NCBI RefSeq assembly: GCF_036226685.1
Contig: NZ_CP109009.1
Span: forward strand, 6,475,501 to 6,539,500
From: Streptomyces sp. NBC_00690
GTDB lineage: Bacteria > Actinomycetota > Actinomycetes > Streptomycetales > Streptomycetaceae
Direction: 5' to 3'
Length of the DNA stretch: 64,000 nucleotides
The translations under genes and the position numbers were made by a program. This document shows positions 16,976-25,471 of this stretch, in pieces. Every line of letters begins with the position of its first letter. The stretch's first letter is position 1. Under the pieces are notes generated by a model, which worked only from the letters and a program-made list of their open reading frames with translations, had not been told where the DNA came from and searched no databases.

Positions 16976-18534
16976 ACGCTCTGCCAGGCCACTCAAGACG
17001 CGATGTGCTGCGCATCTCCTCAGCCGCCATCGCCGCCGCCGCGCTCTCCGGTTGTGCGGGGGCGGACGACACCGGCGGTTCCTCGTCGTCCGGCTCCTCC
17101 GGCACCCTCTCCGTCGGGCTCTTCGAAGTACCGGTGGGATTCGCGCCGCTCTACTCCAACTCCCAGAACGTCCGCTGGGTGACCGAGCCCGCCACCGACA
17201 CCCTGCTCACCCACGACGCGTCCGGCAAGCTCGTCCCACATCTGGCCGCCGCCCTGCCGGTGGCGGGCCCCGGTGGGGTCTCGTACACGATCCGACTGCG
17301 CAAGGGCGTCCGCTTCCACAACGGGGACGACCTCACGGCCGAGCACGTCGCGGCCAGCTTCAACTTCATCCCCGGCAGCCGGGGCAAGAGTCAGTTCCTG
17401 TCGCTGCTGGCGCCCTGGTTCAACAGGGCGGTGGTGGTCGACCCGCTGACCGTACGGCTGGAACTGCGGATGCCGTACGGCATCCTGCCGGATCAGTTGG
17501 CCCGCATCCCCATCAGCCACAAGGACTTCATCGCCGAGAAGGCCAAACTGGTGGCGACCGGCCCGTTCCAGGTGGACAAGGTCGTCACCGGCCAGTCCAT
17601 GCGGCTGAAGCGCTTCGACGGCTACTGGGGACCGAAGCCCCAACTGTCGGCGATCGTGATGACGTCGGTCCCCGACCCGTCCACCCGGCTGGTCAACCTC
17701 CGGGAAGGCAAGATCCACATAGCGACCGGGGTGCAGCCCGTCGACATCGCCGGCATCCAGCGCGACCGGTCCCTCAAGCTCCACGAGATCCAGGGCACGG
17801 GGGGCATCCGGGCCATGCTCAACATGACCCGCAAGCCGTTCAACAACCCGGACTTCCGACGGGCACTGGCCTTCGCCATGGACCGCGAGGGCGTGCGCGA
17901 GGCCGTCTTCCACGGTGAGGCGGAGATCGCTCAGGGCCCGCTGGGGCCCAATGTCATCGGCTACGACGCCGGCTACCGGCCCTATCCGGCCAAGGCCGAT
18001 CTGAACCAGGCGCGGGAGTTGCTGAAGGCGTCGGGCGTCTCCAAGGACACCACCTTCAAGATCATGGTGTCCACCAGCGGCGCGGCCCGTGACATCGCCC
18101 AGGTCTTCGCCGAGAACTGGGGCCGGCTCGGCATCAAGGTCACCCTGGACGTCGCCGATCCGGCGAACTGGAACCGCCGCTGGCTGATCCGCGACTACGA
18201 CATGTCCCTCACCGTCCAGGAATACGGGCTGGTCGGCGGCTCCATGCCGCTCTCGCAGTTCACCGTCTACCGGGCGGCGTCCCGACAGAACCCCGGCTAC
18301 CGCAACGGCGCCTTCGACCGCGACTTCGGTCGTCTCTTCGCCACCTCGGACGAGGCCGAGCGCGCCCAACTGGCCGGCAAGTTGAACCGGATCCTCGCCG
18401 AAGAGGCGATCGAACTGCCGCCCGTGTACCCCAAGCTCCTCGTCGCCCAGCGCGCCGAGGTCAGCGGCCTGGACGAGAAGGCGCTGCTCCTCGGTCGGTT
18501 GAACCTGCGGGGCGTCAGCATCTCAAGCCGTTAA
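16972..18534 (+). CDS. ABC transporter substrate-binding lipoprotein, family 5
   Basis: A 520-aa extracytoplasmic solute-binding protein (SBP_bac_5, peptide/nickel class). The N-terminus is a twin-arginine-like lipoprotein signal: SRRDVLRISS, a hydrophobic AAIAAAA core and the lipobox LSGC near residue 29, after which the mature lipoprotein is Ser/Gly rich. The family signature RLRKGVRFHNGDDLTAEHVAAS is at about residues 105-126. The start overlaps the ATPase stop by ATGA. This class often binds di- or oligopeptides but also opines, sugars, heme or plant metabolites, so it gives the uptake function but not the substrate. The following methyltransferase gene is 20 bp downstream. Confidence 0.94.
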   Translation: MNALPGHSRRDVLRISSAAIAAAALSGCAGADDTGGSSSSGSSGTLSVGLFEVPVGFAPLYSNSQNVRWVTEPATDTLLTHDASGKLVPHLAAALPVAGPGGVSYTIRLRKGVRFHNGDDLTAEHVAASFNFIPGSRGKSQFLSLLAPWFNRAVVVDPLTVRLELRMPYGILPDQLARIPISHKDFIAEKAKLVATGPFQVDKVVTGQSMRLKRFDGYWGPKPQLSAIVMTSVPDPSTRLVNLREGKIHIATGVQPVDIAGIQRDRSLKLHEIQGTGGIRAMLNMTRKPFNNPDFRRALAFAMDREGVREAVFHGEAEIAQGPLGPNVIGYDAGYRPYPAKADLNQARELLKASGVSKDTTFKIMVSTSGAARDIAQVFAENWGRLGIKVTLDVADPANWNRRWLIRDYDMSLTVQEYGLVGGSMPLSQFTVYRAASRQNPGYRNGAFDRDFGRLFATSDEAERAQLAGKLNRILAEEAIELPPVYPKLLVAQRAEVSGLDEKALLLGRLNLRGVSISSR

Positions 18535-18554
18535 GGAGAACAGGAGAATCGATC

Positions 18555-19655
18555 ATGCTGGGACTCAACGATCAACCCGTAACGGGCACCGACCGTGCCT
18601 ATCTCGACTTCTACCTAGGACTGCGGATCGGCTGGGCCAAGCTCCACCATCCCCTCCTCGACGCGTTCGACGAGCGGGCCGGGGACTGGGCGGCGGAGCA
18701 CGGCCGCGCCCCCGAGGAGACCACCGAGATAGGGGAGGTCATCGAGGAATCCGCCCTCTTCCGGTACTTCATGTACCTCCAGCGGCACACCCAACTGCTG
18801 ATGAAGTACGGCCCCCGCGGCACCCACGCCTACATCGAAGGGCATCGGGCCGAACTGGAGGAGCGGATCGCCGGCATCGAGGGTCTTGAACTCGATCCCG
18901 AGCTGGAGATGCCCGCCTACTACGCCGACACCGACTACCACCTGGAGAAGGGCGGCTACTGGCAGGACGATCTGGACGGTCCGGTCTATGACTTCGGCAC
19001 CCGCATCCACTTCGCGGGCCTGGAGAACGTCGGCTCGATCCACCGGGCGAAGACGGAAGCCCTGCCCAAGGGCCCGTACCGTCGGATCATCGATCTGGGC
19101 TGCGGCACCGGCGACGGCACCTTCGGTCTTGCCGAGACCTTCCCCGGGGCCGAGGTCATCGGCGTGGACCTGGCGGCGCCCTTCCTGAAGTGGGCGCACC
19201 TCAAGGCCGCGGACCGGGGGTTGCCCATCACCTTCGTCCAGAAGGACGCCGCGGAAACCGGGTACGAGTCGGGCTCGTTCCAGCTCGCCACCTCGACGAT
19301 GATCTTCCATGAGATGCCCGCGGAGCACGTGGCCGCGATCGTCCGGGAGAGCTTCCGACTACTGGAGCCCGGTGGACAGTTCGCCATCTACACCGCCGGT
19401 GAACTGCCCACCACCTACGGCCTGTTCATGATGGACTGGCACGCTCACATCAACAATGAGCCCTTTATGTCCGAGTTCTTTAGGGCGGACCTGGAGAAGC
19501 CCCTCATCGACGCGGGCTACACCGATGTCGTCACGACCGTCGTGGACGCGTTCAAGCACGGCGACAAGAAGGCGTACGGCTCTGCCGCTCCCCCCGACCC
19601 GCGTCGGGCACGTGCGGGCGGCTGGCGTCTGGTCACGGGAAGGAAGCCGGAATGA
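18555..19655 (+). CDS. Class I SAM-dependent methyltransferase (long N-terminal domain)
   Basis: A 366-aa protein. A helical N-terminal region of about 170 residues (rich in aromatic and acidic residues) precedes a class I Rossmann methyltransferase domain with motif I IIDLGCGTGDGTF (about residue 178), motif II EVIGVDLAAPFL and the post-motif STMIFHEMPAEH. Similar architecture recurs in the second methyltransferase at 20522, so the two are probably distant paralogues. Preceded by GGAGAACAGGAG. It overlaps the next small gene by ATGA. The methyl acceptor is unknown; two methyltransferases in a run with an importer and oxidoreductases argues for tailoring or demethylation-type recycling of an imported molecule. 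Confidence 0.88.
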   Translation: MLGLNDQPVTGTDRAYLDFYLGLRIGWAKLHHPLLDAFDERAGDWAAEHGRAPEETTEIGEVIEESALFRYFMYLQRHTQLLMKYGPRGTHAYIEGHRAELEERIAGIEGLELDPELEMPAYYADTDYHLEKGGYWQDDLDGPVYDFGTRIHFAGLENVGSIHRAKTEALPKGPYRRIIDLGCGTGDGTFGLAETFPGAEVIGVDLAAPFLKWAHLKAADRGLPITFVQKDAAETGYESGSFQLATSTMIFHEMPAEHVAAIVRESFRLLEPGGQFAIYTAGELPTTYGLFMMDWHAHINNEPFMSEFFRADLEKPLIDAGYTDVVTTVVDAFKHGDKKAYGSAAPPDPRRARAGGWRLVTGRKPE

Positions 19656-19999
19656 AGCAGGCACCCAAGATCGTCGATGGACAGATGGTCTTCTTCGACG
19701 ACCCCGCCATCGACAAGCTCCTCGGCATGGTGTTGGCCCTGGCAGGCGAGACCTACGTCCTGCGCGACCGGGTCCGCGTACTGGAGCAGCTGCTGACCGA
19801 CGGGGGAACTTTGCCCGCCGGAGCGGCCGAGGACTATGTGATTCCCGCGGAGGCCGAGCCGGCCTGGCGCACCGACCGGGACGCCTTCTTCGACCGTCTC
19901 CTCGGCCCGCTGGCGGCCGACCTCATGGGCCCGGAGGCCACCCTCAAGGCCGACGCCGTCGTCAAGGCGACCGCGGCCGGCAAGGCGGCAGCCTCGTGA
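19652..19999 (+). CDS. Small protein of unknown function (115 aa)
   Basis: I do not recognise this 115-aa soluble protein. It is predicted to be mostly helical: DPAIDKLLGMVLALAGETYVLRDRVRVLEQLLTD resembles a short coiled-coil or oligomerisation helix, and an Ala/Lys-rich tail follows. It overlaps the methyltransferase before it (ATGA) and the VOC gene after it (GTGA), so expression is tightly coupled to both. A subunit or chaperone-like partner of a neighbouring enzyme is the simplest guess. Codon use and the overlaps make it a real gene. Confidence 0.8.
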   Translation: MKQAPKIVDGQMVFFDDPAIDKLLGMVLALAGETYVLRDRVRVLEQLLTDGGTLPAGAAEDYVIPAEAEPAWRTDRDAFFDRLLGPLAADLMGPEATLKADAVVKATAAGKAAAS

Positions 20000-20529
20000 G
20001 CACACCCGCCTGGCTGGAGCGTGAGCCGTTGCAGAGCGACGGGTCGATCCTCTGGCGCACCAGCATGATCACCATCCGCTCCACCGACCAGCCGCGGGCG
20101 GTGCGCTGGTACCGCAACGTCCTGGGCTTCAAGCTGGAGTTCGACATCCCCATCCGAGTGCCCAACCGGCCGTTCCGGATGGCCGTCCTGGTCGGCCCGG
20201 ACAACCGGCGGATCGAGATCACCGGTCGCGGGGTGCCCAGCAAGGAACCCGTCGACGTGTGGGACACCCCCGTCTCGGTCACCTACCAGGTGGAGGACCT
20301 GGCCGCGACCCGGGCCCATCTGGAGGCCATGGGCGTCCCGTACTTCACCCCGGAGTTCAAGGGGCAGTACGGCATGCTCCTGACGATCCTCGACCCCGAC
20401 AACAACATCATCAAGATCCAGGCCCCCAATGACCGGTGCGTCGAGGAGCAGAACCTCGAAGACCCGAACACCCCGCGGTACTTGGACGACCCCAAGTACG
20501 TACCCGACCCGGAGGTGAGCCATGGCTGA
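19996..20529 (+). CDS. VOC (glyoxalase/bleomycin-resistance/dioxygenase) superfamily protein
   Basis: A 177-aa vicinal-oxygen-chelate protein. Two beta-alpha-beta-beta-beta modules are visible: TSMITIRSTDQPRAVRWYRNVLGF begins the first, and SVTYQVEDLAATRAHLEAMGVPYF begins the second, which ends with LLTILDPDNNIIKIQ. Such proteins can be extradiol-type dioxygenases, isomerases or binding proteins. The metal-ligand pattern is not certain by eye. GTG start at 19996 overlaps the 115-aa gene stop; the frame is open upstream but only because of GC bias. The tail LEDPNTPRYLDDPKYVPDPE is an acidic extension. It overlaps the second methyltransferase by 8 bp. Confidence 0.86.
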   Translation: MSTPAWLEREPLQSDGSILWRTSMITIRSTDQPRAVRWYRNVLGFKLEFDIPIRVPNRPFRMAVLVGPDNRRIEITGRGVPSKEPVDVWDTPVSVTYQVEDLAATRAHLEAMGVPYFTPEFKGQYGMLLTILDPDNNIIKIQAPNDRCVEEQNLEDPNTPRYLDDPKYVPDPEVSHG

Positions 20530-21412
20530 GCAGACGACGACCCGTCCGCGCCCCCCGTTGCCCGAAGGCTGGAAGCCGACCCTGCTGTCCCTGCGGCTGG
20601 CCAAGAAGCACCCCAAGCTCTCGCGCGCCATCATCAAGTGGGAGATGAACCGGGCGCCCAAGGCCACCGGTCCCGGTGATCTGTCGGATCTGCTGGCGCC
20701 CGGCCAGGACCGCCCCGCCGACTTCCCCTCCTACTACGTCTCCAACCCGGTCCACCACATGAACGGACTGCACTGGATGCACCCGTCCATGGGCTACCGG
20801 CTGGAGCGCATGGCGGAGGACTTCCCCCTCGGCAAGCGGGAACAGATCCAGTGGTGGGTGGAGAGCCAGGTGCTCGACCGCGGGGTGCGTCCCCAGCGCA
20901 TCCTGGAGGTCGGCGCCGGCACGGGAGCGACCGCCTTCGTCTACGCCCAGGTCTTCCCCGATGCCGAAGTGATCGGGGTCGACCTCTCCCCTTCGGTGTT
21001 GCGTTGGGCTCGCAAACGGGCGAAGGAGTTGAGGATCGACAACGTCAGCTTCTACCACATGGATTCGGGCGAGCTCTCCCACTTCGACGACGGCACCTTC
21101 GACGTGGTCCACGAGTCGCATCTGCTGCACGAGATGCCGACGTACCAGATCGAACGGACCGTCCACGAGATGGTGCGGGTCTGCAAACCGGGCGGGTTCC
21201 TCGGCTTCTTCGACTGGGCCATCCCCGAGAACGACCGGGACTGGCGACAGCGCGAGGGCATGGTCCGCAACAACGTCGAGCCCTTCATGCTCGACTACTC
21301 CCGGGCCAACCACCCGGCGATCCTGGCCGAGTTGGGCTGTGAGGAGATCGTGATGGTCGAGCGGCACAGCCAGTCCGCCAGCTGGCGGGCAGTCAAGGGT
21401 AACCTCGGTTAG
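20522..21412 (+). CDS. Class I SAM-dependent methyltransferase (second in cluster)
   Basis: A 296-aa methyltransferase. An N-terminal helical part of about 125 residues, including YYVSNPVHHMNGLHWMHPSMGY, precedes motif I ILEVGAGTGATAF, motif II EVIGVDLSPSVL and HESHLLHEMPTYQIE, which mirrors the corresponding segment of the methyltransferase at 18555. The start overlaps the VOC gene by 8 bp and the stop codon TAG is followed directly by the GTG of the MarR gene. It could methylate the product of the first enzyme or form a heteromeric complex with it. Confidence 0.9.
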   Translation: MAEQTTTRPRPPLPEGWKPTLLSLRLAKKHPKLSRAIIKWEMNRAPKATGPGDLSDLLAPGQDRPADFPSYYVSNPVHHMNGLHWMHPSMGYRLERMAEDFPLGKREQIQWWVESQVLDRGVRPQRILEVGAGTGATAFVYAQVFPDAEVIGVDLSPSVLRWARKRAKELRIDNVSFYHMDSGELSHFDDGTFDVVHESHLLHEMPTYQIERTVHEMVRVCKPGGFLGFFDWAIPENDRDWRQREGMVRNNVEPFMLDYSRANHPAILAELGCEEIVMVERHSQSASWRAVKGNLG

Positions 21413-21916
21413 GTGGCGGACAACGGTGAGGGCGCGTTCCTCGGGTCGGAGAACCACCTCAGCGGTCTCCTGACGCTGACCTCACGGCTCATACAGGACC
21501 GTCTATCTGTCGCGCTGCGGCCCTTGGGCGTCACCTATGCCCAGGCCGCGGCGCTGGTCCGACTGTGGCGTTCGCCCGACGGGCGCATGTTGCAGAACGA
21601 CTTCGTCACCTCTCTCGCGCTCGCCCGACCGTCGGGGACCCTTCTCCTCGCCGATCTGGAACGGGCCGGATTGGTGGCCCGTTCGCCGGATCCGACCGAC
21701 GGCCGCCGCCAGGTCATCACCCTGACCCCGCTGGGGCGGGACCTGGAGACATCGGTCTTCGCGGTGATCTCGGGGCTTCAGCGGGAAATCGAGGAGATCG
21801 CGGGCGGCGAGGACCTCGCCACCACCATGCGGGTGCTGACCAGGGTGTTGTCCTGGTTGGAGCCCGCGGTACTGGCGGCCCTGCCGGCCCGGGATCGCGA
21901 CGTCTACACGCGATGA
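21413..21916 (+). CDS. MarR-family transcriptional regulator
   Basis: A 167-aa winged-helix regulator. The typical MarR fold is visible: LTLTSRLIQDRLSVALRPLGVTYAQAAALVRLW (helices 1-3), the recognition region ALARPSGTLLLADLERAGLVAR and the wing with SPDPTDGRRQVITLTPLGR. The GTG start abuts the methyltransferase stop, so it is co-transcribed with the whole run and probably autoregulates it. Its likely operators are the inverted repeats at 8618-8640 and 13097-13111. An aromatic ligand would be usual for this family. Confidence 0.93.
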   Translation: MADNGEGAFLGSENHLSGLLTLTSRLIQDRLSVALRPLGVTYAQAAALVRLWRSPDGRMLQNDFVTSLALARPSGTLLLADLERAGLVARSPDPTDGRRQVITLTPLGRDLETSVFAVISGLQREIEEIAGGEDLATTMRVLTRVLSWLEPAVLAALPARDRDVYTR

Positions 21917-21970
21917 GCAAGCGGTTGCGGATTCCTCCGGGTCGCCGAACGATCCCGGACCCGGGGGAAT

Positions 21971-22005
21971 CCGGCCGATCGGGGGGAATCACTCCGATCG
22001 GCCGG
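21971..22005. terminator. Bidirectional stem-loop terminator
   Basis: A perfect 12-bp stem, CCGGCCGATCGG (21971-21982) with CCGATCGGCCGG (21994-22005), lies between the convergent MarR and thioredoxin-reductase-like genes. A second weaker repeat, CGGATTCC/GGAATCCG, is at 21928-21973. Confidence 0.75.
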
Positions 22006-22029
22006 TGATCTGCCCCGACGCAGGAGGTG

Positions 22030-23013
22030 TCACACCGCGGGGACGGCGGTCCCCGCCCGTAGGGACTCGACCGCCCGCTGGGTGTCCTCGGCGACGAGAT
22101 CCTGGTGGACGGCGATCGCGGCGGCAGAGCCCATTCCCGCTGCCGTCACCACCTGGGCCTTTCGATCGGCGACATTGCCCACCGCCCAGACGCCGTGGAC
22201 GCTGGTCCGCCCGGCCCCATCGGTGATCACCCAGCCATCGTCGTCCACCGCGCACCCCAGTGCGATCAGCAGCGTGTCGCGGGGCACCATGCGGGACTGT
22301 ACGAACACGGCTTCGCGCCTCACCACCTGTCCCTCGGCGAGCTCGACGCCCACCAACTGGTCGCCCGCTAGCACCAGTTGCTTGACGGCACCCTCGACGA
22401 TGCGCACTCCCCGTGCGGTCAACTGCCGCCGCTCGTCCTCACCCACTGCGAACCCGCGGGCCCCGTGAGCCTCGTGGGTAAAGAAGACGACGTCCTGCGA
22501 CCACTCGGGCAGCAACAGCGCTTGATGCACGGCACCCGGGCCGGTGGCGACCACCCCGAGCGGCCGATCGCGCACCTCGTAGCCGTGGCAGTACGGGCAG
22601 TGCAGCACATCGCGCCCCCAGCGCGCGGCGACTCCGGGCAGATCGGGCAGCTCATCGCGGAGCCCGCTCGCCACCAGGACGCGGCGTGCCGCCACTGCGG
22701 CGCCGCCTTCCAGCCGTACCGAGAACCCGGGCCCGATGTGCTCCACCCGCGCGTCGATGAGATCCACTCCGTAGCCGGCGACCTCGGCGCGCCCCACTTC
22801 CAGCAGGGCCGCGGGCGACATGCCGTCCCTGGAGAGGAACCCCTGCATATGTGCGGCCGGTGCATTGCGTGGCTCGCCCGCATCGATCACTGCGACCCGG
22901 CGTCGGGCCCGCCCCAGCACCAGTGCCGCATTGAGTCCGGCGGCCCCGCCCCCGACCACCACCACGTCGTATATCGATTCGTCCACCACCGGTGCCTCCT
23001 TCAAGCCGTCCAT
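22030..23013 (-). CDS. Thioredoxin-reductase-like NAD(P)/FAD oxidoreductase
   Basis: A 327-aa pyridine-nucleotide-disulphide oxidoreductase of the TrxB type. The FAD motif VVVGGGAAGLNAALVLGRARR is at about residues 17-37, the redox site is CPYCHGYEV (CxxC, about residue 143), and the C-terminal FAD motif VHGVWAVGNVADRKAQVVTAAG is present. Proteins of this subgroup with CPYC occur without a thioredoxin and can oxidise dithiols in small molecules. Start at 23013: AGAGG lies 8 bp upstream, and the earlier in-frame ATG at 23019 is too close to it. It is divergent from an XRE-cupin regulator that probably controls it. Confidence 0.9.
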   Translation of the reverse strand: MDGLKEAPVVDESIYDVVVVGGGAAGLNAALVLGRARRRVAVIDAGEPRNAPAAHMQGFLSRDGMSPAALLEVGRAEVAGYGVDLIDARVEHIGPGFSVRLEGGAAVAARRVLVASGLRDELPDLPGVAARWGRDVLHCPYCHGYEVRDRPLGVVATGPGAVHQALLLPEWSQDVVFFTHEAHGARGFAVGEDERRQLTARGVRIVEGAVKQLVLAGDQLVGVELAEGQVVRREAVFVQSRMVPRDTLLIALGCAVDDDGWVITDGAGRTSVHGVWAVGNVADRKAQVVTAAGMGSAAAIAVHQDLVAEDTQRAVESLRAGTAVPAV

Positions 23014-23095
23014 CGCCATCACCTCTGCCGTCAGCATGCGGATCTCCATGCCAGGGCGACAACGTTTGTTGCTGTTTTCGGGAAGAGGGTGTGCA
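23014..23095. promoter_or_regulatory. Divergent promoter region with CAACGTTTGTTG repeat
   Basis: This 82-bp gap separates the flavoprotein and XRE-cupin starts. CAACGTTTGTTG (23060-23071) has CAAC/GTTG arms around four bases and is a candidate operator for the XRE-cupin regulator. Confidence 0.35.
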
Positions 23096-23731
23096 ATGGG
23101 AGGCGTGGAGCACTCATCTGCCATCGCCAGGGCATTGACCGAGGTGGGCCCGCGGCTCAAGAAGTTGCGTACGGAGCGCGGGGTCACCCTGGCTGCGCTC
23201 TCGGAGGCCACGGGCATCTCCAAGAGCACCCTGTCCCGGCTGGAATCCGGCCAGCGGCGCCCAAGCCTGGAACTGCTGCTGCCCATCGCCCAGGCCCATC
23301 AGGTGCCCCTCGACGAATTGGTCGGCGCACCCGAGGTCGGCGATCCCCGCGTGCGGATCACACCACAGCGGATCAACGGCGCTGTCGTCTTGCCGCTGAC
23401 CCGTCACCCCGGCCCGCTCCAGGCGTTCAAGATGGTCATTCCGACGTCCCGCAGCACACCGGAGCTCTTCACTCATGAGGGGTACGAGTGGCTGTACGTA
23501 CTCTCCGGGCAGTTGCGGTTGATCCTCGCCGAGCACGATCTGCTGCTGGGTGCGGGGGAGGCGGCCGAGTTCGACACGCGCGTTCCCCACTGGTTCGGGA
23601 GTACGGGCGAGCATCCGGTGGAGGTGCTGAGCCTCTTCGGTCGCCAGGGCGAGCGGGTCCATGTCCGTGCCCGCCCGGCCAGCGGCGGACGCAAGGCTCT
23701 GGAGTCCGCGACGGCGGAACAGCAGGAGTAG
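23096..23731 (+). CDS. XRE-family regulator with C-terminal cupin domain
   Basis: A 211-aa regulator. Helix-turn-helix residues 17-75 (LKKLRTERGVTLAALSEATGISKSTLSRLESGQRRPS) are followed by a cupin_2 domain (about 120-195; THEGYEWLYVLSGQLRLILAEHDLLLGAGEAAEFDTRVPHWF), which usually binds a small ligand or metal. ATG at 23096 has AGAGGG six bases upstream; a GTG three codons in is an alternative. It is divergent from the thioredoxin-reductase-like gene, a common regulator-target arrangement in streptomycetes. Confidence 0.9.
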   Translation: MGGVEHSSAIARALTEVGPRLKKLRTERGVTLAALSEATGISKSTLSRLESGQRRPSLELLLPIAQAHQVPLDELVGAPEVGDPRVRITPQRINGAVVLPLTRHPGPLQAFKMVIPTSRSTPELFTHEGYEWLYVLSGQLRLILAEHDLLLGAGEAAEFDTRVPHWFGSTGEHPVEVLSLFGRQGERVHVRARPASGGRKALESATAEQQE

Positions 23732-23752
23732 CACCAGTCTCCGGCATGGGCA

Positions 23753-23777
23753 CCGCCCCCGCTCCTCCTCGGGGCGG
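23753..23777. terminator. Possible stem-loop between convergent genes
   Basis: CCGCCCC (23753-23759) pairs with GGGGCGG (23771-23777) in the short gap between the XRE-cupin gene and the chitinase gene on the other strand. No T-tract follows. Confidence 0.4.
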
Positions 23778-23851
23778 GGACGGCGCCTTCCGTGCCCACT
23801 GCGCACTGCCCACTGTCCGCGGTGACGGAGGGGGCGACAGCCGTGGGCCCG

Positions 23852-25423
23852 TCAGCCGTTGTAGGCGCCGACGATCCGGGAGAACTCATACGGCGACTGC
23901 GGGACGTTGGTGCACAGGGACAGATTTCCGGTGCAGGCGTTGCGGTCGCGTGTGACATCCCAGAACGAGATCATGCCGAGCTTCTTGCTCCGCGCGAACG
24001 CCACCAACTGCCGGGCGTCGGCCTGGTCGTAGATCTGGTGGTCGTCGTTCTCACCGATCATCGGTGTGACCCCGAGCATCCCCCAGAGCTGGGCGTCGGT
24101 GCGGGCCGGGTAGAGCGCCTTCAACTGGGTGACCGTGGCCTCCGCGGCTTGGATCGCCGCATCGCCGTAGTCGATGACCATGAAGTAGTCCATCGTCATC
24201 ACATTGACCACGTCCAACGCGACACCCGCATCGCGGGCCGAGGTCACCACGGAGAGGCCCGTCTGTGTCAGCCCCGATGGAGCGACCGGCAGGGTGAGCG
24301 AGATACGCAGACCCGGGTGGGCCTGTTGCAGTCGGGCGAGGGCCGCCGAGCGGCGCGCGATGGAAACCGGATCGTTGACGGCCGCGCCTTCGATGTCGAA
24401 GTCGACATAGCGCAGGTCGTACTGTCTGACCACCGCGTCGTACTCGGTGAACAGGGCGTCCACCGAGTCACAGTTCTGGGCGAGTTCCCTGCCGCCCGCA
24501 CCGCCGAAGGTGACCTTGACTTCTCCGCCCGTGGCCCGCAATGCGTTGATGTTCTCCTTGCCCCACCCGGCCCGGGGGTCGTAGTAGTTGAACCACATCG
24601 CCTTGCAGGTCGGTGAGGTGATGGCGCCCAAGCTGAAGTTCTTCAGTCCGCTCTCCGAAGCCAGCGTGCTCAGACTCGGAGTGGGCCAGGCACCCATGTC
24701 GACGTAGGGCGCAGTGGGCTTGGTGCGCGTCGGACTGAGGTCCCCGGTGGTGCCCGTGACCGCGTTACTCGACGCGGACTGGTTGCCGGCCTCGTCCTTC
24801 GCGATGAGTTGGAAGGTGTACGGCGTAGCGGGCTGGAGGCCGGTCACACGGTAGGAGGTGACGCCGGCCAGGGTCGCGTACCGCACTCCGTTGACGAAGA
24901 GGTCGTAGTTCACCACCGGGCTTTGGTCGTCCACCGATGCCGTCCAGTTGAGGGTGAGCGCCCCGTCCTCGATCCCGGTGATGTGGACACCGGTGGGAAC
25001 CGTCGGCGCTGTGATGTCCCCGCCCCCTTCGCAGGGCCCGCCCTTGTTGACCACGCACTGCGCAGGCACACCGCTGCCTTGGGCCACCCATCCGAACGTG
25101 GTGGAGGCCCCGGGGGCGAGCGGCCCGTTGTAGCCCACGTTGCGGAAGCTGTAGCGGTTCCCCTGGCGGATGAGTTGGGCGTCCCAGTGGGCGCCGACGG
25201 TGGTGCTCGCGGGCAGATCGAACTCAACGGTCCAACCGCTCAGCGCCGTACGGCTGTGATTCTTGATCGTGTACGTGCCCTGGTAGCCGTTCTCCCAGGA
25301 GGAGGTCTTTCGAAACTCTGCCGTCACCAGCACCAACGGGCTGGTGGCGGAGGCGGGTGGGGCGCATAACAGGGTGAGAACCCCGAGGACGGTGGCGACC
25401 AAGGACGCCAATGGTCTTCGCAT
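23852..25423 (-). CDS. Secreted GH18 chitinase with CBM2 and fibronectin III domains
   Basis: A 523-aa secreted glycosidase. The signal peptide (MRRPLASLVATVLGVL..., cut after about residue 26) is followed by a CBM2 cellulose/chitin-binding module (about 30-130; SSWENGYQGTYTIKNHS), an FnIII domain (about 138-228) and a GH18 barrel (about 238-523). The catalytic strand reads YVDFDIEG, with Asp341, Asp343 and the proton-donor Glu345; the first Asp of the usual DxxDxDxE is replaced, as in some bacterial GH18 enzymes. Codon 19 is TTA (25367-25369), implying dependence on bldA tRNA. A DasR-type site lies about 50 bp upstream. Confidence 0.93.
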   Translation of the reverse strand: MRRPLASLVATVLGVLTLLCAPPASATSPLVLVTAEFRKTSSWENGYQGTYTIKNHSRTALSGWTVEFDLPASTTVGAHWDAQLIRQGNRYSFRNVGYNGPLAPGASTTFGWVAQGSGVPAQCVVNKGGPCEGGGDITAPTVPTGVHITGIEDGALTLNWTASVDDQSPVVNYDLFVNGVRYATLAGVTSYRVTGLQPATPYTFQLIAKDEAGNQSASSNAVTGTTGDLSPTRTKPTAPYVDMGAWPTPSLSTLASESGLKNFSLGAITSPTCKAMWFNYYDPRAGWGKENINALRATGGEVKVTFGGAGGRELAQNCDSVDALFTEYDAVVRQYDLRYVDFDIEGAAVNDPVSIARRSAALARLQQAHPGLRISLTLPVAPSGLTQTGLSVVTSARDAGVALDVVNVMTMDYFMVIDYGDAAIQAAEATVTQLKALYPARTDAQLWGMLGVTPMIGENDDHQIYDQADARQLVAFARSKKLGMISFWDVTRDRNACTGNLSLCTNVPQSPYEFSRIVGAYNG

Positions 25424-25471
25424 TGCTGCCTCCCATACGGGGAACGAGCGCGAGCCGTACCGGTCGATGCG

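Noticed and set aside
21400..21411. TAACC/GGTTA palindrome at the methyltransferase-MarR junction as an operator
   Set aside because: It is within coding sequence at the gene end and short; it could be chance.
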